A stretch of DNA of 64,000 bases from contig NZ_BBMZ01000007.1 in assembly GCF_000759795.1 (NCBI RefSeq), forward strand, positions 186,001 through 250,000, in the 5' to 3' direction. The notes beneath the pieces were generated by a model that worked only from the letters and a program-made list of their open reading frames with translations, ran no database searches and was not told where the DNA came from. Within the stretch, counting starts at the first letter, position 1. Every line of letters begins with the position of its first letter. Origin of the DNA: Pseudescherichia vulneris NBRC 102420 (GTDB lineage: Bacteria > Pseudomonadota > Gammaproteobacteria > Enterobacterales > Enterobacteriaceae). The translations under genes and the position numbers were made by a program. This document shows, in pieces, positions 40,004-49,423 of the stretch.

Positions 40004-40717
40004 TTAAATGTTATTAAATTGTATATTTTTATTAGGCAAGTAATGGCTAAAGCGTGAAATGACTTTGTCACTTAACGACGTAAGCAGGATCCACGGCAGG
40101 CCAATAAGTACCGCAGAAAGGGATCCTACGGCGATATCGCTAAACCAGTGCGCGCCAATCATTACCCGTGGGAAGGCAAAGACCACAAAAATAATCAGGG
40201 CAACCGCGAAGGTTTTGCCACCAAAATAGCGCCACATAAATGTGGAAAAAATAAGCAGCATCATGCCGTGATCGCCAGGGAAACTGTCTTTAGAGGCGTC
40301 CTTAGTGGATATGTCTAACAGTTCGCTCACGCGCCAGATATCGCTGAAATAGAGGGTAGGGCTGGCGCGTTTAACCGGATAGAGGTGCTGCGCCAGCTGG
40401 TTCACGATCAGCGCCGTGAGCAGCATCGTTAGGCCGATAGCCACAATGCGCTGGCGGCCCGCGCCGTCGGCTTTTAGCCAGAATGCGAGCATCACGCAGC
40501 CCATGGCCAGCAGCGAGCAGGCGTCAAATCCCCGGTTATTGGTGATGGCCACCAGCCACAGGAAGGCGCGGCTCTCCACCAGCAGATGATTGAAAAAATG
40601 AAAAATCGCGGAGTCCAGCGTAAACCACGCCCCATGATTAGCGGGCAGGTACCAGGATAAAAACAGGGCCAGCCCGGCAATGTTAAGCAGTAATATAAGC
40701 GGCAGTCGATTTTTCAT
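40004..40717 (-). CDS. lpxT: Kdo2-lipid A phosphotransferase LpxT
   Basis: Inner-membrane PAP2-superfamily enzyme that transfers phosphate from undecaprenyl pyrophosphate to the 1-phosphate of lipid A. It is 237 aa as in E. coli YeiU. About six TM helices are predicted, and the PAP2 motifs are KRASPTL (motif 1), PGDHGMM (motif 2) and MIGAHWFSDIAVG (motif 3). The C-terminus is basic and Asn-rich. The PmrR peptide that inhibits LpxT is not encoded here. Confidence 0.93.
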   Translation of the reverse strand: MKNRLPLILLLNIAGLALFLSWYLPANHGAWFTLDSAIFHFFNHLLVESRAFLWLVAITNNRGFDACSLLAMGCVMLAFWLKADGAGRQRIVAIGLTMLLTALIVNQLAQHLYPVKRASPTLYFSDIWRVSELLDISTKDASKDSFPGDHGMMLLIFSTFMWRYFGGKTFAVALIIFVVFAFPRVMIGAHWFSDIAVGSLSAVLIGLPWILLTSLSDKVISRFSHYLPNKNIQFNNI

Positions 40718-40750
40718 TATTCCATCACGGCAGATTCTAAAGCCGCAACG

Positions 40751-41737
40751 TTAATCGCTATCCGCTAAACGAAGCTTCAACAGAGCGGACTGAAGCGCAT
40801 TCCAGTCCACGTCACCCTCCGCAATCAGCTCAATGCGGCTGTCCGGCGGGGCAACGCTTTGCGTCTCAATATGGAAATCGTCGCCCTGGCGATTGATACG
40901 TACCAGCCCTTCGGCAATGCGCATCACGCCTTTGACCCGTCCAACCGGGGCCAGGCGCGCCCACTCCAGAATGCCCACGGTATCAAACTGCGTTTCGGCA
41001 TCAAAAATCCAGCCGCAGGCCTGATGACCCTGACCGCTGTTCAGGCTGCGCCGCCAGCGCTGGTGGGCGGGCAGGTTCAGCGCCGCTAGCCCCTTTTTCT
41101 CCGCGTGGCCGTGGCTGTGCTCGGCGCTGACGGGCAGCGCGCGACGGTTGCGGCGAGGCAGATCCAGCAGCGCCGGGTCAATCTCACCTTGAGTGGCGGT
41201 AAGCAGCTGGCGATCGCCGCCGAACTGCTGCCACCACTGGGCCAGCGCCGCCTCGCTTTCCGAGGTGGCGCGATCGCTTTTATTCGCCACGATAATATCC
41301 GCCGCCGCCAGCTGATCGCGGAAGTTCTCGTTGCTGACTGCTTTTTCATTCAGCAGCTGGCGCGGATCAAGCAGGCAGAGGGTGGCGCGCAGGTCGATCC
41401 ACGGCTCATACACTTCCGCCGTCAGGATATCGAGGATCTGCTTCGGATGGCCCAGACCGGTGGGCTCAATCAGCAGGCGATCGGGTTTACCCTGGCGCAG
41501 CAGGGTATTCAGCCCCACCTGCATTGGCAGGCCGTTGACGCAGCACATGCAGCCGCCGGGGATCTCTTTGAGCAGTGCGCCGCTCTCCGCCATCAGCGCG
41601 CCGTCGATGCCGACTTCACCAAATTCATTGACCAGCACGGCCCACTTCTCGCCCTCTGGCTTGTTTGCCAGCAGATGCAATATAGAGGTGGTTTTGCCGG
41701 TGCCCAGGAAGCCGGTAATTAAATTGGTCTTAGTCAC
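40751..41737 (-). CDS. yeiR: COG0523/CobW-family zinc-binding GTPase YeiR
   Basis: G3E-family GTPase of the metallochaperone type; E. coli YeiR is a Zn-binding GTPase. At 328 aa it has the same length as in E. coli. Walker A GFLGTGKTT (9-17), metal-binding CxCC at 63-66 (GGCMCCVNG), a His-rich segment SAEHSHGHAEKK about 205-216, and a CobW_C domain from about 230. I choose the GTG at 41737, which lies five bases after GGAG and gives TKTNLITGFLG, the family N-terminus. Upstream open codons to 41791 are not conserved. It is 33 bases before lpxT on the same strand. Confidence 0.92.
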   Translation of the reverse strand: MTKTNLITGFLGTGKTTSILHLLANKPEGEKWAVLVNEFGEVGIDGALMAESGALLKEIPGGCMCCVNGLPMQVGLNTLLRQGKPDRLLIEPTGLGHPKQILDILTAEVYEPWIDLRATLCLLDPRQLLNEKAVSNENFRDQLAAADIIVANKSDRATSESEAALAQWWQQFGGDRQLLTATQGEIDPALLDLPRRNRRALPVSAEHSHGHAEKKGLAALNLPAHQRWRRSLNSGQGHQACGWIFDAETQFDTVGILEWARLAPVGRVKGVMRIAEGLVRINRQGDDFHIETQSVAPPDSRIELIAEGDVDWNALQSALLKLRLADSD

Positions 41738-41868
41738 ATTCACTCCAGAAATAGTCCCGCCCGATAAAAGGCGTAAAAACGATCTCATCATCCTGGCGAA
41801 AAAAGAGTGAAAAGAGAAGGGTCAACGCGGACGGGAGCATTTTCCGTCCGCGGTAAAGGCAGGAAAAG

Positions 41869-43335
41869 TTAATTCTGTAGCGTAGCGATCGTTGCCTGAT
41901 GCGCGCCCTGGGTGGCGATGCGCTGCCAGGCCGTTTCGATACCGGAGACAAAGGCCGGGTTTTGCGCCAGGTCGCTGGCAAAGATTTCGCTGAGCGAGAG
42001 CAGGGCGGTGACGCGCTCCTGCTCGCTGCTCTGGGCGACCTTCTCGCGGAAGGTGGCCGCCAGCGGATCGCGCACGTCTATAGCGTTGCCCGCGTCATCG
42101 ACGCCGCTGACGTAGCGCATCCAGCCCGCGACGCCCAGCGCCAGCAGCGACCAGGGGGTTCCACGCTCCAGATGCAGGCGAATACTCTCCAGCATGCGCT
42201 GGGGGAGCTTCTGGCTGCCGTCCATCGCAATCTGCCAGGTGCGATGCTGTAGCGCCGGGTTGGCAAAGCGCGCCAGCAGGCTCTCGGCATAGTCAGTGAG
42301 ATCGACGCCGGTAATGCGCAGCGTGGGTGCCTGCTCATCCAGCATTAGACGGCGGGCAGCGGCGCGGAAATGCGCGTCGGCCATACAGTCGTTGATGTGG
42401 GCAAAGCCTGACAGGTAGCCGAGATAGGCTAAAAAGGAGTGGCTGCCATTGAGCATCCGCAGCTTCATCTGCTCCCAGGGCAGGACGTCGTCGACCATCT
42501 GCACGCCTGCGGCTTCCCACTCAGGACGCCCGGCGACGAAGTTATCTTCAATCACCCACTGGATAAACGGCTCACAGCTGATAGCGCAGGGATCTTCTAC
42601 CCCCAGCACCTCGGCAATCTCGGCCAGCGAGGCGTCGGTGGCCGCGGGCACAATGCGATCGACCATCGTGCCGGGAAAACTTACCTGCTCGCCGATCCAC
42701 GACGCCAGCTCGGCAGAGCGCTGCTGGGCCATCCCCAGCACGGCGTTTTTAACCACGTGGCCGTTGTCGGGAATGTTGTCGCAGGAGAGAACGCTGAAGG
42801 GAGGCAGGCCCCGCTCGCGGCGGCGGGAGAGTGCCTCAACCAGAATGCCCGGCGCGGAGTGCGGCTCCTGCGGGTTTTGCAGATCGTGCATGATACGTTC
42901 GTTGCGGGTATCCAGTTTGCCAGTGGCGGGATCGATGCAGTAGCCTTTCTCGGTGATGGTCAGGGAGACAATGGCGACCTGCGGCTCGCAAAACTTCTCA
43001 ATAATGGCCGCCAGCGAGTCGAGCTTGGCATTAAGACACTCCTTTACCGCACCAACGATAATGGCCTGGTTGCCCTCTGCGCCTTTCTCCAGCACGGTAA
43101 ACAGATGATCCTGCTCCCGGAGCTGGGTCATTAAGGTGTCGCCGCTAAACAGGCTGATCTCGCAGATCCCCCAGTCGCCGCCCCGGGCGTTCAGCACCCG
43201 ATCGGTTAACAGCGCCTGATGGGCGCGATGAAACGCGCCAAATCCGAAGTGGACAATGCGCGAGCGCAGCGCCTGACGATCGTACTCTGGCCGTTGAACG
43301 CTGTCCGCGAGGGCAACAGAGGCAATATTTTTCAT
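41869..43335 (-). CDS. yeiQ: Mannitol dehydrogenase-family oxidoreductase YeiQ
   Basis: NAD-dependent polyol/hexuronate reductase of the mannitol dehydrogenase/fructuronate reductase family, 488 aa as in E. coli YeiQ. N-terminal Rossmann motif HFGFGAFHRAHQA, catalytic-domain segments SCDNIPDNGHVVKNAVLG and LRMLNGSHSFLAYLG. It is related to UxuB, which reduces fructuronate to mannonate. Here it stands divergent from uxuA, the gene for the next step, which supports a role in hexuronate catabolism. The ATG at 43335 matches E. coli; a TTG two codons upstream is possible. Confidence 0.93.
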   Translation of the reverse strand: MKNIASVALADSVQRPEYDRQALRSRIVHFGFGAFHRAHQALLTDRVLNARGGDWGICEISLFSGDTLMTQLREQDHLFTVLEKGAEGNQAIIVGAVKECLNAKLDSLAAIIEKFCEPQVAIVSLTITEKGYCIDPATGKLDTRNERIMHDLQNPQEPHSAPGILVEALSRRRERGLPPFSVLSCDNIPDNGHVVKNAVLGMAQQRSAELASWIGEQVSFPGTMVDRIVPAATDASLAEIAEVLGVEDPCAISCEPFIQWVIEDNFVAGRPEWEAAGVQMVDDVLPWEQMKLRMLNGSHSFLAYLGYLSGFAHINDCMADAHFRAAARRLMLDEQAPTLRITGVDLTDYAESLLARFANPALQHRTWQIAMDGSQKLPQRMLESIRLHLERGTPWSLLALGVAGWMRYVSGVDDAGNAIDVRDPLAATFREKVAQSSEQERVTALLSLSEIFASDLAQNPAFVSGIETAWQRIATQGAHQATIATLQN

Positions 43336-43397
43336 GACCAATACACCTGATTAACTAATAATTAACAAAATGCAGTGTAAAGTTATATGACAGCAAA

Positions 43398-43527
43398 TTA
43401 AATTGGTGTGCCTCAAAAATCTGCGGAACGTGAGCTGGATCAATCAAAGCTAGCGGACCAATTGACCCTAATCGGGAAACATGTATGGTAGTCGTCATCT
43501 GTATGAGCCATATTGGTATAACAACTT
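43398..43527. promoter_or_regulatory. Divergent yeiQ/uxuA control region with UxuR/ExuR-like sites
   Basis: Two AATTGGT-type elements lie in the 208-base divergent gap: AAATTGGTGTGCCTCAAA near 43400 and TATTGGTATAACAACTT at 43511-43527. A third, ACCAATT, is at about 43458. They resemble the ATTGGTATACCAAT dyads bound by UxuR/ExuR (GntR family). The site at 43511 lies 17 bases before the uxuA ATG. Assignment is by motif and context only. Confidence 0.45.
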
Positions 43528-43543
43528 TATGTGAGGTTAGGCG

Positions 43544-44734
43544 ATGGAACACACCTGGCGTTGGTACGGTCCGAACGATCCGGTTTCTCTTGATGATGTG
43601 CGTCAGGCAGGCGCAACGGGCGTGGTCACTGCGCTGCACCATATTCCTAACGGTCAGGTTTGGCCGGTGGAAGAGATCAAACAGCGCCAGGCGCTGCTGG
43701 CCGAAAAAGGGTTAACCTGGTCGGTGGTTGAGAGCATCCCGGTGCACGAAGAGATCAAAACCCACAGCGGTCAGGTTGATACCTGGATTGCCAACTATCA
43801 GCAGAGCATCCGTAATCTTGCCGCCTGCGGCATTGATACCGTCTGCTACAACTTTATGCCCATCCTCGACTGGACGCGTACCGATCTGGAGTATGCGCTG
43901 CCGGACGGCTCCAAAGCGCTGCGTTTCGATCAGATCGCCTTTGCCGCTTTTGAGCTGCACGTTCTGAAGCGCAACGGCGCAGAAGCGGACTACAGCGAAG
44001 AGGAGCAGCGCCAGGCCAAAGCCTGGTTCGACAACGCCAGCGAGGCTGAAATCGACAAGCTGACCCGCAATATCATTGCTGGCCTGCCAGGAGCGGAAGA
44101 GGGCTACACCCTGGATCAGTTCCGCGCTCGCCTGGCGGAGTATGATGGCATCAATAAAGCGCAGCTGCGGGAAAACATGGCCGTCTTTCTGCGGGCCATT
44201 GTTCCGGTGGCAGAAGAAGCTGGCGTGCGCCTGGCGGTACACCCGGACGATCCGCCGCGCCCGATCCTCGGTCTGCCGCGCATTGTCTCTACCATTGAAG
44301 ATATGCAGTGGCTGAAAGAGACCGTGGACAGCATCAACAATGGCTTTACTATGTGCACCGGCTCCTACGGCGTGCGCGCCGATAACGATCTGGTGAAGAT
44401 GGTGGAAACCTTTGGCGATCGCATTCACTTCACCCACCTGCGCTCGACCTGTCGGGAAGAGAATCCAAAAACCTTCCACGAGGCGGCGCATCTACAGGGC
44501 GACGTGGATATGGTGTCGGTAGTGAAAGCGATTTTGACCGAAGAGCAGCGCCGCAAACAGGCGGGCGACCTGCGTCCGATCCCGTTCCGTCCGGATCACG
44601 GTCATCAGATGCTTGACGATCTGCGTAAGAAAACCAACCCGGGCTATTCGGCGATTGGTCGCCTGAAGGGAATGGCGGAAGTGCGCGGCGTAGAGCTGGC
44701 GCTGAAGCAGGTGATGTTCCGCGATTTATTATAA
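43544..44734 (+). CDS. uxuA: D-mannonate dehydratase
   Basis: Converts D-mannonate to 2-keto-3-deoxy-D-gluconate in glucuronate/galacturonate breakdown; needs Fe2+ or Mn2+. At 396 aa it is close to E. coli UxuA (394). The sequence [20 protein letters not shown] starts it, with metal-site regions [21 protein letters not shown] and RPDHGHQ all kept. GTGAGG lies upstream of the ATG. In E. coli uxuA is in the uxuAB operon elsewhere on the chromosome; here it lies between yeiQ and yeiP. Confidence 0.96.
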   Translation: MEHTWRWYGPNDPVSLDDVRQAGATGVVTALHHIPNGQVWPVEEIKQRQALLAEKGLTWSVVESIPVHEEIKTHSGQVDTWIANYQQSIRNLAACGIDTVCYNFMPILDWTRTDLEYALPDGSKALRFDQIAFAAFELHVLKRNGAEADYSEEEQRQAKAWFDNASEAEIDKLTRNIIAGLPGAEEGYTLDQFRARLAEYDGINKAQLRENMAVFLRAIVPVAEEAGVRLAVHPDDPPRPILGLPRIVSTIEDMQWLKETVDSINNGFTMCTGSYGVRADNDLVKMVETFGDRIHFTHLRSTCREENPKTFHEAAHLQGDVDMVSVVKAILTEEQRRKQAGDLRPIPFRPDHGHQMLDDLRKKTNPGYSAIGRLKGMAEVRGVELALKQVMFRDLL

Positions 44735-44741
44735 GTCTGAC

Positions 44742-44798
44742 GTAGGCCGGGTAAGGCGTTCGCCGCCACCCGGCATTTTTAATGCCGGGTGGCGTTTT
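44742..44798. repeat. REP-like palindromes after uxuA
   Basis: Sequence TAGGCCGGGTAAGGCG TTCG is followed by CGCCACCCGGCA and then by a second GCCGGGTGGCG arm with a T-run. This is a tandem, inverted REP pair between the convergent ends of uxuA and yeiP. The second stem (CCACCCGGCATTTTTAATGC) probably also serves as transcript terminator. Confidence 0.75.
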
Positions 44799-45369
44799 AA
44801 TCCGCGCGGCCCATGTAGCGGCTCTCTTCGATGTGAATGCGGATCTTCTCGCCGGTCGTCAGGTATTCAGGCACCTGGATCACCAGACCGGTGCTCAGGG
44901 TCGCCGGCTTGGTGCGTGAGCTGGCCGATGCGCCTTTAATGCCCGGTGCGGTTTCCACAATCTCCAGATCCACCGTTTGCGGCAGCTCCAACGCCAGCAG
45001 CTGGCCATCCCACGTCAGAACCTGCATATCCGGCATACCGCCTTCTGGAATAAACTGCAGCTCTTCTTCAATCTGCTCTTTGGTGAAGATATACGGGGTG
45101 TAGTCCTCTTTATCCATAAAGACGTACTCGTTGCCATCCACGTAGGAGAAGTCAACGAAGCGACGAGTCAGGGTCACGGTATCTACAATGTCATCGCCCT
45201 TGAAGCGCTCTTCCACTTTCATCCCGGTACGGACGTCGGCGAAACGCATTTTATAGAGGGTGGCTGCACCGCGGGCGCTAGGGGATTGAATATCGATATT
45301 TTTAACAATCAGCAGCTTGCCGTTGTAGTTCAATACCATACCTTTTTTAATTTCGTTCGCTCTTGCCAT
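44797..45369 (-). CDS. yeiP: Elongation factor P-like protein YeiP (EfpL)
   Basis: EF-P paralogue that binds stalled ribosomes and eases translation of certain motifs including polyproline. It is 190 aa as in E. coli. Three beta-barrel domains are expected. The loop that carries the modified Lys in EF-P reads [14 protein letters not shown], with Arg in place of the modified residue, as is usual in EfpL. The start at 45369 ([12 protein letters not shown]) matches E. coli; 23 upstream open codons are not conserved. Confidence 0.95.
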   Translation of the reverse strand: MARANEIKKGMVLNYNGKLLIVKNIDIQSPSARGAATLYKMRFADVRTGMKVEERFKGDDIVDTVTLTRRFVDFSYVDGNEYVFMDKEDYTPYIFTKEQIEEELQFIPEGGMPDMQVLTWDGQLLALELPQTVDLEIVETAPGIKGASASSRTKPATLSTGLVIQVPEYLTTGEKIRIHIEESRYMGRAD

Positions 45370-45537
45370 GATGGATCCTGTGCGGGAAAAGTGGAAAAAA
45401 TATCGCGACAAAGTACTCGCGAGGGGCGCAGTTGGCAAGCCTCTTCGCCAGGTTTTGCATCTTGACTACAAAAAGTGTTAGCGTGCGGCAAAAGGTCGGC
45501 ATTTGCTGCGCGATCGTTCGCTAAAAGAGAGTCGTTT

Positions 45538-45792
45538 ATGGAGTGTCGCCCGGACTGCGGAGCCTGCTGTACCGCCCCGTCAATCAGTAGTCCTATTCCT
45601 GGGATGCCCAACGGCAAACCGGCCAACACGCGCTGCGTTCAGCTCTCGGCGGATAACCTCTGCAACATCTTCGGTTCGCCCCTGCGCCCGAAGGTCTGTT
45701 CCGGCCTACAGCCGTCGCGGGAGATGTGCCTTACCAGCCGCGACGCGGCGATGACCTGGCTGCTTGAGCTCGAAGCGGCAACCGCACCCTAA
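45538..45792 (+). CDS. yeiW: Cys-rich UPF0153 protein YeiW
   Basis: An 84-aa protein of the UPF0153 family with the Cys pattern C-R-P-D-C-G-A-C-C at its start and C-x(7)-C, C and C later (about eight Cys in all), suggestive of an iron-sulfur or zinc cluster. No activity is assigned. The ATG at 45538 with AAGAGAG upstream gives the family start [11 protein letters not shown]. Its stop codon overlaps the convergent setB stop codon by four bases. Confidence 0.88.
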   Translation: MECRPDCGACCTAPSISSPIPGMPNGKPANTRCVQLSADNLCNIFGSPLRPKVCSGLQPSREMCLTSRDAAMTWLLELEAATAP

Positions 45793-46970
45793 ACGTCCTT
45801 AATCCGCGCCAGGCAGACGGCGGCGATCAGCACCATCACCAGTGCGAACCAGAATACGGCGTGGTAGTTCCAGAGCTCTGCCACAATCCCTGCCAGCGAA
45901 CCGGCGATGATCCAGCCTACGCGCGTGGTGTTGGTATAGAGCGTGGTGGCGGCCCCGGCCTGGCCCGGCATCAGATCCTGGAAGTAGAGCATGCCAATCC
46001 CCGCCAGAATGCCGATATAGATGGCGTTCAGCAGCTGGAGGGCCAGCAGCAGGGCAGGAGTATGCACCGTCAGCATCCCGATATAGAACAGCAGGCCGCC
46101 CACGACCGCAATACGCATCAGGAAGCGTTTACCGAAGCGCTTTGCGTAGTAACCGGCAATCAGCATCGTCGGGATCTCCAGCCCGGCGGCGGTGCCCATC
46201 ATCACGCCAGCCAGCTTCTCCGGCAGGTGCAGCTCATCAATGATAAACAGCGGCATATTGATAATGTAGAGGCTGTTGGTGCCCCACATCAGGGTGCAGA
46301 TGGTGAACAGCAGCAAGGCATCGCGGCGGTTGGTGCGCGGGGCCTCTACTACGCCACTGGCGAGGCGCGGCTCTTTGCGCATGGCAGGCAGGAAAAGCCA
46401 GACCATCACGCCGCAGACGATAAAAGCGACCCCCGCGCTGAGGTACATAGCGGTAAAGCCAAACCCCATCGCCAGGGCGTAGGCTAGCGGCGGGCCAATG
46501 ACCCATGCGAGTGACACCTGAGCGCGCAGTATCGAGCTGAACATCACCGCTTCCCGGCCGGTTTGGTCAGCGTGCTCGCGGGCGAGGGCAAACATCTGCG
46601 GGTTGGCGGTAGAGCCAAAGCTGCTCAGAAAGACGCCGATAAACAGCAAAATAAAGTAGTTGCGGTTCCAGGCAAACAGCACGCAGGCCAACATACCGAG
46701 CAGGCAGCAGAAAACGATCAGATTTTTGCGGCTCCCTTTGCGGTCGGATCGCCCGGCCAGAAACTGGCTCACCAGAATGCCAATCACCGCGCTGCCGGTG
46801 AAGAAGAAGCCCACCATCGCCGGACGAGCTTGGACCTCGTTGGTTAAAAACAGGCTCAGGGTTGGGGTCTGTAACGCCCCGGCGATACCGGTTAAAAAGG
46901 CAACGATCAGGAATGCGGCAGAGGTGAAATCAACGGGTCTGTGGGCGGCGTCAGCAGGGGAAGTTTGCAT
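45789..46970 (-). CDS. setB: Sugar efflux transporter SetB
   Basis: MFS transporter with 12 TM helices, 393 aa as in E. coli SetB, which exports lactose and glucose and has been linked to chromosome segregation. Motifs [20 protein letters not shown] and [10 protein letters not shown] in loop 2-3, and [16 protein letters not shown], align along the length. It is divergent from fruB across a 369-base region. A possible Fur-like site lies 104 bases upstream of its ATG. Confidence 0.94.
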   Translation of the reverse strand: MQTSPADAAHRPVDFTSAAFLIVAFLTGIAGALQTPTLSLFLTNEVQARPAMVGFFFTGSAVIGILVSQFLAGRSDRKGSRKNLIVFCCLLGMLACVLFAWNRNYFILLFIGVFLSSFGSTANPQMFALAREHADQTGREAVMFSSILRAQVSLAWVIGPPLAYALAMGFGFTAMYLSAGVAFIVCGVMVWLFLPAMRKEPRLASGVVEAPRTNRRDALLLFTICTLMWGTNSLYIINMPLFIIDELHLPEKLAGVMMGTAAGLEIPTMLIAGYYAKRFGKRFLMRIAVVGGLLFYIGMLTVHTPALLLALQLLNAIYIGILAGIGMLYFQDLMPGQAGAATTLYTNTTRVGWIIAGSLAGIVAELWNYHAVFWFALVMVLIAAVCLARIKDV

Positions 46971-47073
46971 CTTTTACTAATGTTTAGGATAGAGAGACGC
47001 GGAGTTTACGCCGCTGGAGCAAAAATAGACAGCCATCACGCCGGATTTTGCCACAAAAAATCAAAACGCTATT

Positions 47074-47088
47074 TTGAAATAATTATCA
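47074..47088. promoter_or_regulatory. Candidate Fur-like site in the setB/fruB gap
   Basis: TTGAAATAATTATCA matches the Fur 7-1-7 pattern TGATAAT-n-ATTATCA at 11 of 14 informative positions, with one half perfect. It is nearer to setB than to fruB. By-eye match only; AT-rich intergenic DNA gives such hits by chance. Confidence 0.3.
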
Positions 47089-47239
47089 TTAAAGCTGACG
47101 TTGCTGAAACATGGCCTTAAAAGCGGGTTTTTGTTCAGCAGCGCGTCGGCAGGTGTTAAAGAAATGTGCATTAGCTCTAAGTTTTTGCAGCCCAATGACG
47201 AGTTTCCTTGATCCCTTAGGCGGTCTGAGCAAGACTTCG

Positions 47240-47317
47240 TGAAACGTTTCAGCGTCATCTGCGCGATCGTTCCCGCATCGATGACGCTCCATTTCACCAG
47301 CTAGCTGAAACGATTCA
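47240..47317 (+). promoter_or_regulatory. Two Cra (FruR) operators of fruBKA
   Basis: TGAAACGTTTCA at 47240-47251 is a perfect 12-base palindrome equal to the Cra core consensus. TGAAACGATTCA at 47306-47317 is a one-mismatch dyad. Both are upstream of fruB, as in E. coli, where Cra represses fruBKA until fructose 1-phosphate is present. Confidence 0.88.
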
Positions 47318-47339
47318 AGTTCAGCAGGAGTGGAGATTC

Positions 47340-48470
47340 ATGTTCCAGTTATCCGTTCAGGACATCCATCCGGGCCAGCAGGCCGGTAATAAAGAAGAGG
47401 CGATTCGCCAGATCGCGGGCGCGCTGGTGCAGGCGGGCAACGTGGCTGACGGCTACGTGGCTGGCATGCTTGCCCGTGAGCAGCAGACCTCAACCTTCCT
47501 CGGCAACGGCATCGCTATTCCGCACGGCACCACCGATACCCGCGACCAGGTGCTGAAAACCGGGGTGCAGGTCTACCAGTTCCCGCAGGGCGTCCTGTGG
47601 GGGGAAGGGCAGGTGGCCTACGTTGCTATCGGCATCGCGGCCAGCTCTGACGAACATCTGGGCCTGCTGCGTCAGCTGACCCACGTTCTGAGCGACGACG
47701 ACGTCGCAGCCCAGCTGCAATCCGCTACCACCGCGGAAGAGCTGCGCGCCCTGCTGATGGGTGAAAAGCAAAGCGCTGGCATGAAGCTGGACAATGAAAC
47801 GCTGATCCTTGACGTCGCGGCCAGCGATCTGGTGACGCTCCAGGCGCTGAACGCCGGACGCCTGAAGGAGGCCGGGGCGGTTGACGTAAACTTCGTGACC
47901 CGCGCCATCAGCGAACAGCCGCTGAACCTCGGCCAGGGGATCTGGCTGAACGACAGCGCCGAAGGCAATCTGCAAAGCGCTATCGCCGTCAGCCGGGCGG
48001 CAAACGCCTTTGACGTGAACGGCGAGCGCGCAGCGTTGCTGGTGAGCGTTGCAATGACCGACAACGGCCCGGAAGCGGTGCTGAAGCGTCTGGCTGACAT
48101 GCTGCTGGCGAATAAAGCCGATCGCCTGCTGTCCGCTGATTCCGCCACGCTGCTGGCGCTGCTGACCAGCGATGACGCGCTGAAGGCTGACGTGCTGAAC
48201 GCCGAGTTTGTCGTACGCAATGAGCATGGCCTGCACGCCCGTCCGGGTACGATGCTGGTCAACACCATTAAACAGTTTAACAGCGACGTTACCGTTACCA
48301 ATCTGGACGGCAGCGGCAAGCCTGCCAACGGTCGCAGCCTGATGAAGGTTGTGGCGTTGGGCGTGAAGAAGGGCCATCGCCTGCGCTTTACCGCCCAGGG
48401 CGAGGATGCTGAACAGGCGCTGAAGGCGATTGGCGACGCCATCGCAGCCGGTCTGGGGGAGGGCGCATAA
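47340..48470 (+). CDS. fruB: Fructose PTS diphosphoryl transfer protein FPr (EIIA-M-HPr)
   Basis: Cytosolic phosphocarrier of the fructose PTS that takes phosphate from Enzyme I and passes it to FruA. It is 376 aa as in E. coli. The EIIA domain has His62 (IPHGTTDTR), a central M domain covers about 150-280, and the C-terminal HPr-like domain has His299 ([10 protein letters not shown]). AGGAGTGGAG precedes the ATG. Its stop codon overlaps the fruK ATG as TAATG, so translation is coupled. Confidence 0.97.
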   Translation: MFQLSVQDIHPGQQAGNKEEAIRQIAGALVQAGNVADGYVAGMLAREQQTSTFLGNGIAIPHGTTDTRDQVLKTGVQVYQFPQGVLWGEGQVAYVAIGIAASSDEHLGLLRQLTHVLSDDDVAAQLQSATTAEELRALLMGEKQSAGMKLDNETLILDVAASDLVTLQALNAGRLKEAGAVDVNFVTRAISEQPLNLGQGIWLNDSAEGNLQSAIAVSRAANAFDVNGERAALLVSVAMTDNGPEAVLKRLADMLLANKADRLLSADSATLLALLTSDDALKADVLNAEFVVRNEHGLHARPGTMLVNTIKQFNSDVTVTNLDGSGKPANGRSLMKVVALGVKKGHRLRFTAQGEDAEQALKAIGDAIAAGLGEGA

Positions 48471-49408
48471 TGAGCAGACGTGTAGCTACCATCACCCTTA
48501 ACCCTGCCTATGACCTGGTCGGATTCACCCCGGAAATTGAACGCGGTGAAGTCAACCTTGTGCGGACTACCGGCCTGCATGCTGCAGGGAAAGGGATCAA
48601 CGTTGCCAAAGTGCTTAAAGACTTAGGCATTGACGTCACCGTCGGCGGGTTCCTCGGTAAAGATAACCAGGATGGCTTCCAGCAGCTGTTCAGCGAGCTG
48701 GGCATTGCCAACCGTTTCCAGGTGGTGCAGGGCCGTACCCGCATCAACGTTAAGCTGACCGAAAAAGACAGTGAAGTTACCGATTTCAACTTCTCCGGTT
48801 TTGAAGTGACGCCGGCGGACTGGGAACGCTTTGTCGCCGACTCCCTGAGCTGGCTGGGCCAGTTCGATATGGTCTGCGTCAGCGGCAGCCTGCCAGCTGG
48901 CGTGAGTCCAGAAGCCTTTACCGACTGGATGACGCGCCTGCGTAGCCAGTGTCCTTGCATCATCTTTGACAGCAGCCGGGAGGCGCTGGTCGCCGGGCTG
49001 AAGGCCGCGCCGTGGCTGGTGAAACCGAACCGTCGCGAGCTGGAGATCTGGGCCGGGCGTAAGCTGCCCGAGCTGAAAGATGTGATTGAAGCCGCTCATG
49101 CCCTTCGCGAGCAGGGAATTGCCCACGTGGTGATCTCGCTGGGCGCAGAAGGGGCGCTGTGGGTTAACGCTTCAGGCGAATGGATCGCCAAACCGCCGTC
49201 AATGGAGGTGGTAAGCACCGTTGGCGCCGGGGATTCGATGGTTGGGGGGCTGATCTACGGCCTGCTGATGCGTGAGTCCAGCGAGCATACGTTACGCCTT
49301 GCGACCGCAGTCGCGGCGCTGGCCGTGAGCCAGAGTAACGTTGGCATTACCGATCGTACCCAGTTAGCCGCGATGATGGCGCGTGTTGACTTAAAACCTT
49401 TTAACTAA
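48470..49408 (+). CDS. fruK: 1-phosphofructokinase
   Basis: PfkB-family kinase that turns fructose 1-phosphate into fructose 1,6-bisphosphate. It is 312 aa. N-terminal substrate motif GLHAAGKGINVAKVL and C-terminal ATP motif TVGAGDSMVGG with catalytic Asp255. It overlaps fruB by one base and precedes fruA by 15 bases. FruK activity removes the Cra inducer. Confidence 0.97.
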   Translation: MSRRVATITLNPAYDLVGFTPEIERGEVNLVRTTGLHAAGKGINVAKVLKDLGIDVTVGGFLGKDNQDGFQQLFSELGIANRFQVVQGRTRINVKLTEKDSEVTDFNFSGFEVTPADWERFVADSLSWLGQFDMVCVSGSLPAGVSPEAFTDWMTRLRSQCPCIIFDSSREALVAGLKAAPWLVKPNRRELEIWAGRKLPELKDVIEAAHALREQGIAHVVISLGAEGALWVNASGEWIAKPPSMEVVSTVGAGDSMVGGLIYGLLMRESSEHTLRLATAVAALAVSQSNVGITDRTQLAAMMARVDLKPFN

Positions 49409-49423
49409 CAGCAGGAGAGCATA

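Noticed and set aside
47061..47297. 78-codon open frame on the minus strand upstream of fruB
   Set aside because: It lies across the two Cra operators and the fruB promoter region and has no ribosome site.
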